A stretch of 64,000 nucleotides of DNA from Natronococcus sp. AD-5 (lineage in GTDB: Archaea; Halobacteriota; Halobacteria; Halobacteriales; Natrialbaceae), in the NCBI RefSeq assembly GCF_030734285.1, contig NZ_CP132294.1, positions 2,604,001 through 2,668,000 on the forward strand. Reading direction: 5' to 3'. A program made the position numbers and the translations under genes. The notes under the pieces are model-generated. The model ran no database searches and was not told the DNA's origin. It saw nothing but the letters and a program-made list of their open reading frames with translations. This document shows, piece by piece, positions 26,469-35,651 of this stretch (its first letter is position 1; the number at the start of each line of letters is the position of its first letter).

Positions 26469-27407
26469 ATGTCGGACGCTCACATTCGGGGAACGTCGCT
26501 GGACGTCGACGTCGTGCGGGCGGTGGATGGTGACACCATCAAAATCGACCTCGACGGTGAAGAAACGAACGTGCGCATCCTCGCGCTCGATACGGAGGAA
26601 TCCCGCGCCGGCGGCGACAAGCCAGTCACTCCCTGGGGAACGGCGGCCAAAGAGAAGGCGAGGGAGGTGTTTCCCGAGGGGTCCGTCGCGACGATCGAGT
26701 TTCCGGGGACCGAACCGCTCGAAGAGTGTCTTCGACGGTACCGAGATAACTACGGCCGTCCGCTGACGTACGTCCACACGGAAGGCGACGACTACCAGGA
26801 GTTAATGATTCGCGAGGGGTACAGCCCGTACTTCACTAAGTACGGCTACGCTCACTTCGACACCCACGATCGTCGGTACAGAGAGGCCGAACGACGGGCG
26901 CAAGCCGACGCGATCGGGGTCTGGAACCAGTTACAGGTCAACGGCGCGGAGATGCGGGACTACGGCTCGTTGTCCGCGTGGTGGGAACTGCGCGCGGAGA
27001 TCGTCGAAACGTTTCGCCGAGCCAGGCAGGAAGGGACGGACGATCCCCTGGACAGCAGGCTCGATTACGACGCCCTCAGAGACCGGGAGGGCGAGCACGC
27101 GGTCGTGTTTACCGAGCTCCGTTCGTACCGGCGGGTCGGGCAGCGTCACGCCGTCGTCGATATCGGCTCTCAGGCCCAGCCGTTCAAACTGTTCCTTCCA
27201 AACGCCCTCGAAACGAGCGAGGGGCAGCGGATTCTTTCGCTACTCGACCGGCGTTACATCGCCAAATCCGACGGTACCACCGTCGAAGCACCGCTGCGCA
27301 GCTACGCCTACGTCTCCGGCGACATCGCGCTCTATCGAGGACAACCGGAAATACCGATCACGGCTCCCGACCAGATAACCGACAGACCGCCGTCCCTATC
27401 GCGGTAA
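26469..27407 (+). CDS. Thermonuclease (SNase) domain protein with extra C-terminal domain
   Basis: 312 residues. Residues about 10-155 form the staphylococcal-nuclease OB fold: VVRAVDGDTIKIDL, VRILALDTEESR (catalytic Arg/Glu region), and a variant of the RYGR segment in ECLRRYRDNYGRPLTYV, ending ADAIGVWNQ. The remaining 150 residues (residues about 165-312) are an additional domain not in plain SNases. It has a helical segment AWWELRAEIVETFRRARQEG and a beta-rich part HAVVDIGSQAQPFKLFLPNA. There is no clear signal peptide, so it appears intracellular. Calcium-dependent DNA/RNA cleavage is inferred from family. Confidence 0.85.
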   Translation: MSDAHIRGTSLDVDVVRAVDGDTIKIDLDGEETNVRILALDTEESRAGGDKPVTPWGTAAKEKAREVFPEGSVATIEFPGTEPLEECLRRYRDNYGRPLTYVHTEGDDYQELMIREGYSPYFTKYGYAHFDTHDRRYREAERRAQADAIGVWNQLQVNGAEMRDYGSLSAWWELRAEIVETFRRARQEGTDDPLDSRLDYDALRDREGEHAVVFTELRSYRRVGQRHAVVDIGSQAQPFKLFLPNALETSEGQRILSLLDRRYIAKSDGTTVEAPLRSYAYVSGDIALYRGQPEIPITAPDQITDRPPSLSR

Positions 27408-27569
27408 CCCGTACGTGGTAGCCGCTCTCGTTTCGGAGGACGCCGCGTATAGGTGACAGAGAACGAACGTACAGTTCGTCAGGGGCCGAGTGAGAACCGC
27501 GAGTCGGAGAGATGACGAACTCGGAATCGGTCGCACACTCGTCGCAAGGCAGCGTTTTTTCGTGCAGCC

Positions 27570-29018
27570 GTGGTCGAGATCCGTGTGCGGACCCTATACG
27601 TACGAGTTCCGGACCGTTCCCGGGACGAGGTCTTCGAAACGCTCGCCGAACTGGACGTCGAGTACGCGACGCTAACTACCGAATCACCGGCGAACGTCCC
27701 CGAGACGGGCGGACCGATCACCGATGAAGCCGACGGGGCCGTTTTGCTTCAGATCCCGCTTCCAACCGACGCGATCGGGCCGGTGCTAGAAGCGCTCGAG
27801 GACGCCGGCGTCGATACGCGCCGGTACACCATCGTCTCCAGCGGCGAAACCGCGATGACGTCGACGTGGGAGACGTTGGAGAAGCGACACGCGAGGGATT
27901 ACGACCCTCTCACGACGCCCGAACTCAGGTCGAAGGTGATGGACCTCAGTCCGGATCCCGTCTCGTACTACGCGCTGATGGTCCTCAGCGCGCTGATCGC
28001 AACGGTGGGGTTGCTCGAGGATTCGCCGGCGATCGTCGTCGGATCGATGGTGATCGCCCCCGTCGTCGGGCCGGTGTTGACCGCGAGCGTCGGGGGACTC
28101 ACCGGCGACCGTCGAATGGTAACCGACAGCCTCCGAATGCAGGCGATCGGACTCGCGGTTGCCGTTCTCGCCGCGGCGGCGCTCGGTCTCGTCTTACAAG
28201 CGTTCCGGTTCTCGCCGCCGGTGATCGATTTGGGGACGATCGACCTGATCGGCGTGCGACTCGCTCCGAACACGCTCGCGCTGATCGTGGGTCTGGCTGC
28301 GGGCGCAGCGGGCGGGATCGGACTCACGACGAAAGGCCCGATGTCGCTGATCGGCGTGATGATCGCCGCAGCGCTGATCCCCACCGCCGCCGCGTCCGGA
28401 ATCGGGTTCGTCTGGGATCGCCCGCTCATCGGAATCGGAACGCTCGCCCTGCTGATCGTCACGATCGTCGCGATCAACGCGGCCTGCTTCGCGGCGCTGT
28501 GGGTGCTCTACCGCCCTCCGCTCGGCTCGGACGGTGGCGTTCTCGATTTCCGGTCGTCGCGAGAGGCGGCGATCGTTATCGCGGTGCTCGCCGTCCTCGC
28601 GACGGTCGTCGTCGCCACCGCTGGCGCTTCGATCCAGCAAATCGCGTTCGAGCGAAACGTCACCGACGCGGTCCACGACGTCGTCGACGATCCCGCCCGC
28701 GAGAATCTGACGGTCGTGGCGATCCGCAGCGAGTACGCCGATCCCTCGCCGTTCACCGCCCCCCAATCCGTCACGGTGGTGCTTAGCGACACGAATCCCG
28801 CCGACTCGCCGCCGCCGGATCTCGCCGACGAGATCGCCGACGAGATCGAGTCTCGAACCGATCAGTCGGTGACCGTTCGCGTACGGTTCGTCGAGTATCA
28901 GGAAACGACGGCGGCGGAACCCGAACGGCTCGGGGCGCGCGGGGATCACTCGAGCCGAATCGATGTCCGTGCCAGTTCGCACGTCCCTCAGAAACCCTCC
29001 TGCGAACGGGTGAGGTGA
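27570..29018 (+). CDS. TIGR00341/DUF389 membrane protein
   Basis: 482 residues. About 120 N-terminal soluble residues (VRTLYVRVPDRSRDEVFETL) are followed by DUF389 with about six transmembrane helices. Conserved stretches include LSALIATVGLLEDSPAIVVG, SMVIAPVVGPVLT and GLTTKGPMSLIGVMIAAALI. A roughly 100-residue soluble tail follows. The GTG start at 27570 gives VEIRVRTLYV; a second GTG at 27585 is also possible. The family is widespread and uncharacterised; transport has been guessed. It is next to the thermonuclease on the same strand with a 160-base gap. Confidence 0.88.
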   Translation: MVEIRVRTLYVRVPDRSRDEVFETLAELDVEYATLTTESPANVPETGGPITDEADGAVLLQIPLPTDAIGPVLEALEDAGVDTRRYTIVSSGETAMTSTWETLEKRHARDYDPLTTPELRSKVMDLSPDPVSYYALMVLSALIATVGLLEDSPAIVVGSMVIAPVVGPVLTASVGGLTGDRRMVTDSLRMQAIGLAVAVLAAAALGLVLQAFRFSPPVIDLGTIDLIGVRLAPNTLALIVGLAAGAAGGIGLTTKGPMSLIGVMIAAALIPTAAASGIGFVWDRPLIGIGTLALLIVTIVAINAACFAALWVLYRPPLGSDGGVLDFRSSREAAIVIAVLAVLATVVVATAGASIQQIAFERNVTDAVHDVVDDPARENLTVVAIRSEYADPSPFTAPQSVTVVLSDTNPADSPPPDLADEIADEIESRTDQSVTVRVRFVEYQETTAAEPERLGARGDHSSRIDVRASSHVPQKPSCERVR

Positions 29019-29044
29019 CGATACGCCTCGGCGCTATCAGCCGG

Positions 29045-30373
29045 TTATTTCGTCCGCTGGCCCTCTCTTCGGATAACGACCGTGGAAATTCGCGCTCCGT
29101 CCACGCGGTCGACTTCGAGACGATAGCTGTCGATTTCAACCCGATCACCGACCTCCGGAGCGCGGCCCAATCGGGACAACACCAGTCCGCCGATAGTCTC
29201 GAACTCGTCGCTCTCGAATTCCGCATCTAGTGCGTCGTTGACTTTCGTAATCGTGATGCTTCCGTCGACGAGATACGTTCCGCCGTCGCGTCGGTTGATC
29301 GACGGTTCGCGCTCGTCGACGTCGAACTCGTCGCGGATGTCACCGACGATCACCTCGACGACGTCCTCGACCGTTGCGATTCCCTCGAACGCCCCCCACT
29401 CGTCGATGACCGCGGCCATCTGTCGTTGTTCGGTTTGGAACTGGCTTAAGAGATCGATGACTCGTCCGGTTTCCGGGATAACGAGCATCTCGCGCGCGAT
29501 GTCCGCCGCGGTAACGGAGTCCGCTTCGACGGCATCCGATTCGCTCGCGCGCAGTACGTCTTTGACGTCGACGAAACCGATCACTTGGTCGCCCTCCCCG
29601 TCGACGACCGGATACCGGGTGTGCCCCGCTTCGGTTATGAGCGACCGGAGGTCGCCGAGGGGAAGATCGGCGGGCAGGCTCACCACGTCCGGACGCGGGA
29701 CCATGACTTCGCGAACGGAGATGTCGTCGAGATCGAACACGTGTTCGATCATTTCCACCTCTTCCGTATCGATGGCCCCCTCTCGCTGAGAGTGCGTCAG
29801 AACGGTCAGGATTTCCTCTTCGGTGAGCGTCTCTTCGCTTTCCGAGGCCGGCGGAATACCGATCAGTCGCGTAAAGAAGTTGGCCGTGCCGTTAAAGACG
29901 ATAATTCCGGGAATGAATAGGTAGTAGAACGCTTTCATGGGCGCAGCGACGAAGAGCGCGATCCGTTCGGCCTGGGCGATCGCGACCGTCTTCGGCGCGA
30001 GTTCGCCGAAGACGACGTGGAGGAACGTGATGGAGCCGAATCCGATGGCGAAGGCCGCAAAGTGTATCGCACTCCCGGGAAGGAGCGATTCCAGAATCGG
30101 TTCGATGAGCGCTGCGACCGCCGGCTCCCCGATCCAACCCAGTCCCAGCGAGGAGATCGTAATACCGAGTTGCGTCACCGCCAGATAATCGTCGAGGTTT
30201 TGCAGGGCTTCCTGGAGTATGCCTGCACCGGATCTGCCTTCTTCGGCGAGCGTCTCGACGGACGTCGATCGAACTCGCACGAACGAGAACTCCGCGGCTA
30301 CGAAAAACCCGTTCAAAAACACCAAAAAGAAGGCGAGCAGGAGGCGAGCCGCCGAGAACGCGATATCTACCAT
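29045..30373 (-). CDS. CNNM/HlyC-CorC family CBS-domain membrane protein
   Basis: 442 residues. Residues about 1-180 are the DUF21 membrane domain (ARLLLAFFLVFLNGFFVAAE, GITISSLGLGWIGEPAVAAL). Two CBS domains follow (RYPVVDGEGDQVIGFVDVKD, QRQMAAVIDEWGAFEGIATV). The C-terminus is a CorC_HlyC domain (DGSITITKVNDAL). Related proteins (CNNM, CorC, MpfA) export or regulate Mg2+, with ATP/Mg sensed by the CBS pair. Plasma membrane. ATG 30373 places the first helix correctly; the open frame further upstream is unconserved. It is convergent with the DUF389 gene. Confidence 0.9.
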   Translation of the reverse strand: MVDIAFSAARLLLAFFLVFLNGFFVAAEFSFVRVRSTSVETLAEEGRSGAGILQEALQNLDDYLAVTQLGITISSLGLGWIGEPAVAALIEPILESLLPGSAIHFAAFAIGFGSITFLHVVFGELAPKTVAIAQAERIALFVAAPMKAFYYLFIPGIIVFNGTANFFTRLIGIPPASESEETLTEEEILTVLTHSQREGAIDTEEVEMIEHVFDLDDISVREVMVPRPDVVSLPADLPLGDLRSLITEAGHTRYPVVDGEGDQVIGFVDVKDVLRASESDAVEADSVTAADIAREMLVIPETGRVIDLLSQFQTEQRQMAAVIDEWGAFEGIATVEDVVEVIVGDIRDEFDVDEREPSINRRDGGTYLVDGSITITKVNDALDAEFESDEFETIGGLVLSRLGRAPEVGDRVEIDSYRLEVDRVDGARISTVVIRREGQRTK

Positions 30374-30823
30374 GTACCGTCTAGGTCGTTCAAACGTGTA
30401 AGCGTTCCCGCGACGAGCCGGGATGATCGACCGCAATCGCGCGAGCGATCCCCAGCTTTCATGACGAAGATCGGTACGACGGCTGGACGTCAGAACCGAG
30501 GCGCTAGAACGGGGGTACACGTCTCGAATCGTTACGTACTGCAGGATACCCGGCGGATTAGTACTGCCGTTCGAAGCCGAGTTCGTGGTGTCCGTACGAG
30601 TACGATTTAACACCGGTTGGAACCATTGGAAAATCGATTTGGTCGCTCGAACGGTATTGCTCGAGCCCCGGTTAAAATAACGCGTAGGCGTCGGACCGAC
30701 GCGAGTTACGATCACTGGTAGGACGTTCGGGGAGAACAGAATCGGGAATCCATCAAGCGGAGGATAGCCGGTAGGCCGAACCGCTACGGCTTGACTGACT
30801 ACGCGTCTTGCGAGCAGAGTCCC
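30374..30823. other. Intergenic, no supported gene
   Basis: 450 bases of mid-GC DNA between the CNNM-type gene and the HTH gene. No frame shows coding bias and no RNA cloverleaf or operator is seen. Confidence 0.4.
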
Positions 30824-31222
30824 TCAACTAACACACGAGGTATCGGGCAATTCGATACTCGCACAATAATCGAGAAACCTCACGACGGGATCCGGCGGGT
30901 GTCGGAAACACACCGATCTCCGTCGACGATCGTATCCGATTATCCCCGCTTCCTCGAGCTTGGGGAGTTGAGCGTGATGCAGATTGATCCGAATATTCTT
31001 TTGCAGTTGATCGTCCAGTCCTTCTGGCAGCATTTTGGCCTCCCAGACGGCGACTTGCTCGGTTACGTCGTCGAACTCGGCGTTTTGTTCGCTTCGAAGA
31101 TAGTACAGCACGTATCGCCGCCGTTTATCGGATAGCGCGTCGACGAACTCGCGTAGCTGAATTCCTCCGTCCGCGACGAGTCGCTCCCCGTCGGCGTGAG
31201 TTGTTTCGTAATTCCTGACCAT
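30824..31222 (-). CDS. Small DUF7344-like winged-helix protein
   Basis: 132 residues from ATG 31222 (an ATG at 31252 would add 10). LREFVDALSDKRRRYVLYYL then VTEQVAVWEAKMLPEGLDDQ and NLHHAQLPKLEEAGIIGYDR form the winged helix typical of the haloarchaeal DUF7344 family. These are regulator-like domains related to ArsR/TrmB-type folds but lacking known ligands. The same architecture recurs twice in the window (45955, 54110). There is no linked target gene. Confidence 0.75.
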   Translation of the reverse strand: MVRNYETTHADGERLVADGGIQLREFVDALSDKRRRYVLYYLRSEQNAEFDDVTEQVAVWEAKMLPEGLDDQLQKNIRINLHHAQLPKLEEAGIIGYDRRRRSVCFRHPPDPVVRFLDYCASIELPDTSCVS

Positions 31223-31252
31223 GCTTTCTGTTCTGTGATTGTAGATTTCCAC

Positions 31253-31861
31253 AGCTCATCGGTCGGTAGCCGTTTGACCTTCGTCCCGTCAAGGTGGGTG
31301 ACCCAACGGTAAAGGTACGATTCCTAAAGAATGTACCTCTACCGTATTACTTACATATTCTCGTTCTTTTCGCCACTAACTGTCGCATACGGTCGTGGAA
31401 GTCCGAATTACAAATATTTAGTATCGGACACCCGTTTCAGACCCGGGATTTTGTTACACGTCCACGGATCTTTTTCCGGTCGCCGACGACGCTCGCCTAC
31501 ACGAATTGGTCTCCGTCGGAATCGAGTACTCGCCTGGATCGGTACCAGGGCCGATCCTCTCAAAGCTCACCGGTAGGAATTACGGGCGGTGTTGGGACGG
31601 TACGAACGGGCCACCGGTCGATTACTGCAGATAACCGTGCTGCTTCGGCGGCTACCGAAGGGGAGACGTCCGTGACGCCCGCCGAACTGGATCCGGGATC
31701 TAACACAGATAGGCATCCCATCCTCAGCTATACGGCGCCGAAATGGCCGGCCTAATCACCTAAATTCATCGACCCAATCGGGACGTGCCGACAGGTCGGT
31801 TACGACCGCGAGACGTCGCGTAAACGGCCGCTACCGGGCAGAAAGGTGGATGGCCTCCGCA
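31253..31861. other. Lower-GC intergenic region
   Basis: About 600 bases between the DUF7344-like and Bat genes. The sequence near 31310-31430 is AT-rich. Frames such as YSPGSVPGPILSKLTGRN are open near 31560 but have no start or coding bias, so no gene is called. Confidence 0.4.
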
Positions 31862-34800
31862 TCACGAAATCGGTGCATCGTCGATGAACGTTTCGACGAG
31901 TTTCTGTACGCCCTCGCGGGTGTGCTGGTGGAACGTAGCCGGCGCGACATCGAGCGAATCGGCCACGTCTTCGCCGGAACTGTCCCGCGGCCACTCGAAG
32001 TATCCCGCGTAGTACGCGGTTTCGAGCGTCGATCGTTGACGCTCGGTGAGCATCTCCTCGAGCGCCGTCTGGAACTCCCGGTTCGAGCGAACCGACCGCT
32101 CGCGCTCCCGCTTGCTAACGAGATCGGTCCGCGCAAACGTCGACTGGATGGCCTCGACGACGTTCCTGACGTCGGCCGCCTGGGAGAAGGCCGCGACGAC
32201 GGTTCCCTTCCCCTCGGTAAACCTGGCGGTGTGGATCGTTCCACCGTACTCGGCCAGGGCGGTTGCCAGCGACGGGCCGCTAACGACGAACTCGAGGAGA
32301 GCGCCGTCTTCGTGATCGGTGACGACGCGCGCCTGCTCGATGCTCGGATCGTCGTCGGCGAATTCGAGTATTCGGTCCGGCGAGACGCCGGTTACCGTGA
32401 AGTACTGGAGATACGAACCGTCGGATTGCGAAGTGATACCTTCTATCTCGAATTCGGCGGCGAGATCGTCCGACGCGCTCACGAAGAACACGTTCCGGTC
32501 GTAGATACCGAACTCGAGTTCGACGATCTCGTCGGTGAGCAGGGCCTCCTTCCGTTCGACCGCGTTGATCGCGAGCCCGATCGTTTTACCGAGTTCGAAT
32601 AACACGGCCTGCTCCCGAATGCTGAACGCGTTCGCACGCGACGAGTACGCGACGAGGACGTCGTAGACCGTCTCCTGATAGATCACCGGGATCACCGCCG
32701 CGGAGGACTGCCAGCGCCCGAACGCTTCGTCGTCGCTCGAGTCGGAAACGGCCAGTCCCGACGGGAGCGCGTCGACACTGCGGATGATCTGGATGTCGCT
32801 CGATTCGACCGCCATCGAAATCGCGTCCACCGCGTCGATATCGAACGATCTATCGAACGAATCGGTCCCGAGTCCGTCGCCGGCCGTCGGCGTAATGTCT
32901 CGGATACCGGTATCGACGTCTCCGATCCACGCGGCGTGGTACAGTTTCGAATCGGTGAGCGTTTCGCAGACCTGGCGTTCGATCTCCTCGCGGGTGGCCG
33001 CCTGGACCAACTCCTGGTTGATCCGTCGGATGACGGTATTGATCTGGTTGAGCGTTTCCAGTTCGTCGCGCTGGCGGCCGAGTTCGAGTTGCTGTTCTTT
33101 CACTTCGGTGATGTCGTCGATGACGCCGACGAATCGGTACACCTCGCCGTCGTCGTCTTGCAGCGGGAACGCGAAGCTATTGACCCACCGGATGGAGCCG
33201 TCGGGCTGGACGACTCGGTACTTCTCCTGGAATCTGATCGCGGTGACGTCGTCTCTCGACGCTCGGGTCGCTTCCTTCACCGCCGTCTCGACCCGGTGCC
33301 GATCCTGCGGATAGACCGCGTCCAGGTGGTTCATCAGGTTGTCGTACACCGAGTCCCGCGAGCGGCCGGTGATCTTCTCGTAGGCGGGATTGATGTACAG
33401 AACTTCGCTCAGATCCGCGTCGGCCATCCAGATGGCGCTGTTGATGTTTTCGGTGATCTGGCGGAGGCGGGCCTCGCTCTCGCGCAACCGTTTCTCGCGC
33501 TCTTTGCGGTCGGAAACGTCCGTCGCGATGACGACCGCCTTCTCGACGTCCCCGTCCGGGTTCGCGATCGGTGCGATGCTGAGGGCGGTCCAGACGCGCT
33601 CGCCGTCGGGACGCTCCAGCCTGAACTCGGAGTTGAGAACGCGCTCGCGGTCCTCGAACACCCGACTCAACAGATCCTCGGGTTGCACCTGCTGTCCGCT
33701 GACCTCGTAGAACCGGCGCTGAGAGACGTCCAGCGTCTGGTTCGTGATTTCCTCGATGGTCAGACCGAGCAACTCCTCGGCCTGGTCGTTGACCCGGGAG
33801 ATGTCGCCGTCGGGCGTGATCACGCCGATGCCGACCGGGCTGGTCCCGAGAATGTGCTCGATGACGTCGCGCTCTTCTCGGAGCGTCTCCTCGCGTTCCT
33901 TCCGATCGGTGATATCGGTCGCGATGATGGCGGCCTTCTCGACGTCCCCGGCGGCGTCCGTCATCGGCGCGATACTGATGGACGCCCAGACGTGGTCGCC
34001 GTCCGGCCGTTCGAGGGTGAATTCGGTGTCGATGACTTGCTCGCGGTCGTCGAACACTCGACTCAGCAGGCCCTCGGGCGATACCCGTCGACCCTCGGAA
34101 TCGTACAGTTTTCGCTGGGACGCGTCGAAGGTCTGATTAGAGAGTTCCTCCATGGTCAGACCGAGCAACTCCTCGGCCTGGTCGTTGACCCGGGAGATGT
34201 CGCCGTCGGGCGTGATCACGCCGATGCCGACCGGGCTGGTCTCGAGGACGTGTTCGATCAATCCTCGTTCTTTCCGGAGTTCCTCGGCGCGTTTCCGCCG
34301 TTCGGAAACGTCTCGAACGATGCCGACGGTTCCCCGCACCGAACCTCCGGAACAGAGCGACGTAATCTGCGCCTCGCAGGGAATCGTCTCCCCGTCGGCG
34401 GCACGTGCGTCGAACTCGACCGTCGCAACCTGTTCATCCTCGTCGTCGAGCACGCCCTTGATAGCGTTCACGAACGCGGAGAGATCGCCCTCGTCGACGA
34501 CCATCGACGCGTGCTCTCCCAGCAATTCCTCGCGCGAGTACCCGAACGCCTCGATGATCGTTCCGTTGACCATTTCGAAGTTCCCGTTACGATCCAGTTG
34601 ATAGATGCCGTATCCCGTCGTTCGGGTGATCGCCTCGTAGCGGTCGATCGTCCGGTCGTACGTCTCACGATCTGTGGAATCGCGGATAAATACCGCGTAG
34701 AGCCGTCGATCCTCGAGTTCGACGGCTCGAACATCGGCGCGGACGCGGACCTCACCACCATCTGCGTGCCGTGCGAACACGTCCAGCCGATCGTTTCTCT

Positions 34801-35068
34801 CGCCGTCGGATACGATAGACGAGAGATCCTCGTCGACGAAGTCCGCGAGAGAGTTACCCACGAGCGCGTCTGGCGAGTACCCGAGGACGGTCGTAATCGA
34901 CTCGCTGGCAAATACGATGATTTCATCGGTATCGACGAGGATGGTCTCGATCGGCGCGCTTTCGACTACGCTTCGGAAGAGCACCGAACCGTCCAGTTTC
35001 TCGGAGCCGAGTTCGGAGTCGTCGTTCCCGTCGATTCCTCCTGTATCCGGTGGTGAGTCGTCAGGCAT
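31862..35068 (-). CDS. Bat-like multi-PAS transcriptional regulator (HTH_10)
   Basis: 1068 residues. Five PAS domains at about 30-135, 145-260, 270-390, 400-520 and 530-655 are followed by a GAF-like domain (about 670-815) and the bacterio-opsin-activator region (about 825-990). A C-terminal HTH_10 (LTERQRSTLETAYYAGYFEW, SLDVAPATFHQHTREGVQKL) binds DNA. PAS3 and PAS4 are nearly identical and share an 89-bp perfect DNA repeat. Homologues activate light- or oxygen-regulated genes; here no opsin gene is near, so the target is unknown. No kinase domain is present. It senses light, redox or ligand in the cytoplasm and is likely a transcription activator. Confidence 0.9.
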   Translation of the reverse strand: MPDDSPPDTGGIDGNDDSELGSEKLDGSVLFRSVVESAPIETILVDTDEIIVFASESITTVLGYSPDALVGNSLADFVDEDLSSIVSDGERNDRLDVFARHADGGEVRVRADVRAVELEDRRLYAVFIRDSTDRETYDRTIDRYEAITRTTGYGIYQLDRNGNFEMVNGTIIEAFGYSREELLGEHASMVVDEGDLSAFVNAIKGVLDDEDEQVATVEFDARAADGETIPCEAQITSLCSGGSVRGTVGIVRDVSERRKRAEELRKERGLIEHVLETSPVGIGVITPDGDISRVNDQAEELLGLTMEELSNQTFDASQRKLYDSEGRRVSPEGLLSRVFDDREQVIDTEFTLERPDGDHVWASISIAPMTDAAGDVEKAAIIATDITDRKEREETLREERDVIEHILGTSPVGIGVITPDGDISRVNDQAEELLGLTIEEITNQTLDVSQRRFYEVSGQQVQPEDLLSRVFEDRERVLNSEFRLERPDGERVWTALSIAPIANPDGDVEKAVVIATDVSDRKEREKRLRESEARLRQITENINSAIWMADADLSEVLYINPAYEKITGRSRDSVYDNLMNHLDAVYPQDRHRVETAVKEATRASRDDVTAIRFQEKYRVVQPDGSIRWVNSFAFPLQDDDGEVYRFVGVIDDITEVKEQQLELGRQRDELETLNQINTVIRRINQELVQAATREEIERQVCETLTDSKLYHAAWIGDVDTGIRDITPTAGDGLGTDSFDRSFDIDAVDAISMAVESSDIQIIRSVDALPSGLAVSDSSDDEAFGRWQSSAAVIPVIYQETVYDVLVAYSSRANAFSIREQAVLFELGKTIGLAINAVERKEALLTDEIVELEFGIYDRNVFFVSASDDLAAEFEIEGITSQSDGSYLQYFTVTGVSPDRILEFADDDPSIEQARVVTDHEDGALLEFVVSGPSLATALAEYGGTIHTARFTEGKGTVVAAFSQAADVRNVVEAIQSTFARTDLVSKRERERSVRSNREFQTALEEMLTERQRSTLETAYYAGYFEWPRDSSGEDVADSLDVAPATFHQHTREGVQKLVETFIDDAPIS
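33756..33844. repeat. 89-bp perfect direct repeat, copy 1 (PAS4)
   Basis: Identical to 34152-34240, 396 bases (132 codons) away. It encodes the TSPVGIGVITPDGDISRVND segment of PAS4, showing recent duplication or conversion of a PAS domain in the Bat-like protein. Confidence 0.85.
34152..34240. repeat. 89-bp perfect direct repeat, copy 2 (PAS3)
   Basis: Second copy of the repeat at 33756-33844, encoding the matching segment of PAS3. Divergence begins immediately after it (first copy cccgag, second ctcgag). Confidence 0.85.
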
Positions 35069-35459
35069 CGGTCCTTATGATTGCACGTAAGGTAAGAAGT
35101 GTATCTGTAAAAGTCGTATTTATTCACTAACAACTATTATTTCAGAAACACACCGTTAGAAACGAGTGTTCGGAGACCGGAACAGTGTTCCGACACCGGT
35201 TATCAGTCCTAACCGGACGTGCGAGGGGAAACTACGGGCGTTATTTTGATCTCGCCGCGACCGATTCGGCCTCCGCACAGGGTTCCGCCCGGAGATTCGG
35301 GGTGGCGAGTCCGGTGTCGTCGTGACTCGCGAGACGGATCTACCGGACGTGATTTTTCAATAGTGGAACGCAATGCTTGCAGCAACGCAAACCGAGGGGG
35401 AGATTCGGATACCGATCCGCTCCTCACGAGAGGGATAGTCGAAACCGCGTTCTTTTTAT
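35069..35459. other. Divergent promoter region of the Bat-like gene
   Basis: About 390 bases. The first 100 bases upstream of the Bat ATG are AT-rich and contain gaataaatac on the minus strand (TATA-like). The part nearer 35400-35459 leads into the amphi-Trp promoter. No gene. Confidence 0.4.
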
Positions 35460-35475
35460 TTTAGGTAGACCTAAA
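35452..35475 (+). promoter_or_regulatory. TATA box plus DtxR-type operator
   Basis: tctttttatt (35451-35460) is TATA-like, centred about 28 bases before the ATG at 35484. It directly abuts TTTAGGTAGACCTAAA (35460-35475), a perfect 7-bp inverted repeat with a 2-base spacer. This is the TTAGGnnnnCCTAA form of DtxR/IdeR/Idr-type metal-repressor sites. A repressor here would block TBP and polymerase, so metal-dependent (iron or manganese) repression is inferred. Confidence 0.65.
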
Positions 35476-35483
35476 CACGGCCG

Positions 35484-35651
35484 ATGCCCGCCGATACGCT
35501 GTCGCATACCGATTCCAAATTCGATGCGGAACTGCCTTCGATCCCCGAAATAGCGGTCTGCGAAAGCCGCCCCGGAAATATGGTTTTCACCGAATCCGGG
35601 AATACCGATGGATGGATTGCAAGCGACCACACCGTTGACGTCGTTCGATAA
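35484..35651 (+). CDS. Small DUF7331-like protein
   Basis: 55 residues: MPADTLSHTDSKFDAELPSI... with a C-terminal NTDGWIASDHTVDV block. The ending resembles the haloarchaeal DUF7331 family (xLAWVEADxAVxL, recalled, not searched). Its TAA overlaps the next ATG (TAATG), so translation is coupled to the amphi-Trp protein. It follows a perfect DtxR-like operator and TATA box with a leader of only about ten bases. No metal-binding motif. Confidence 0.6.
   Translation: MPADTLSHTDSKFDAELPSIPEIAVCESRPGNMVFTESGNTDGWIASDHTVDVVR

Noticed and set aside
30374-30823. tRNA-like gtaggcgtcggaccgacgcg near 30690
   Set aside because: Forms a local hairpin only; D-, anticodon and T-arms cannot be assembled.
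31294-31755. 153-codon plus frame in the lower-GC gap
   Set aside because: No Shine-Dalgarno or domain, atypical codon use; treated as intergenic.
32936-35056. 706-codon plus-strand frame opposite the Bat-like gene
   Set aside because: No recognisable domain. The repetitive DRAGPEN-type pattern is a shadow of the PAS repeats.
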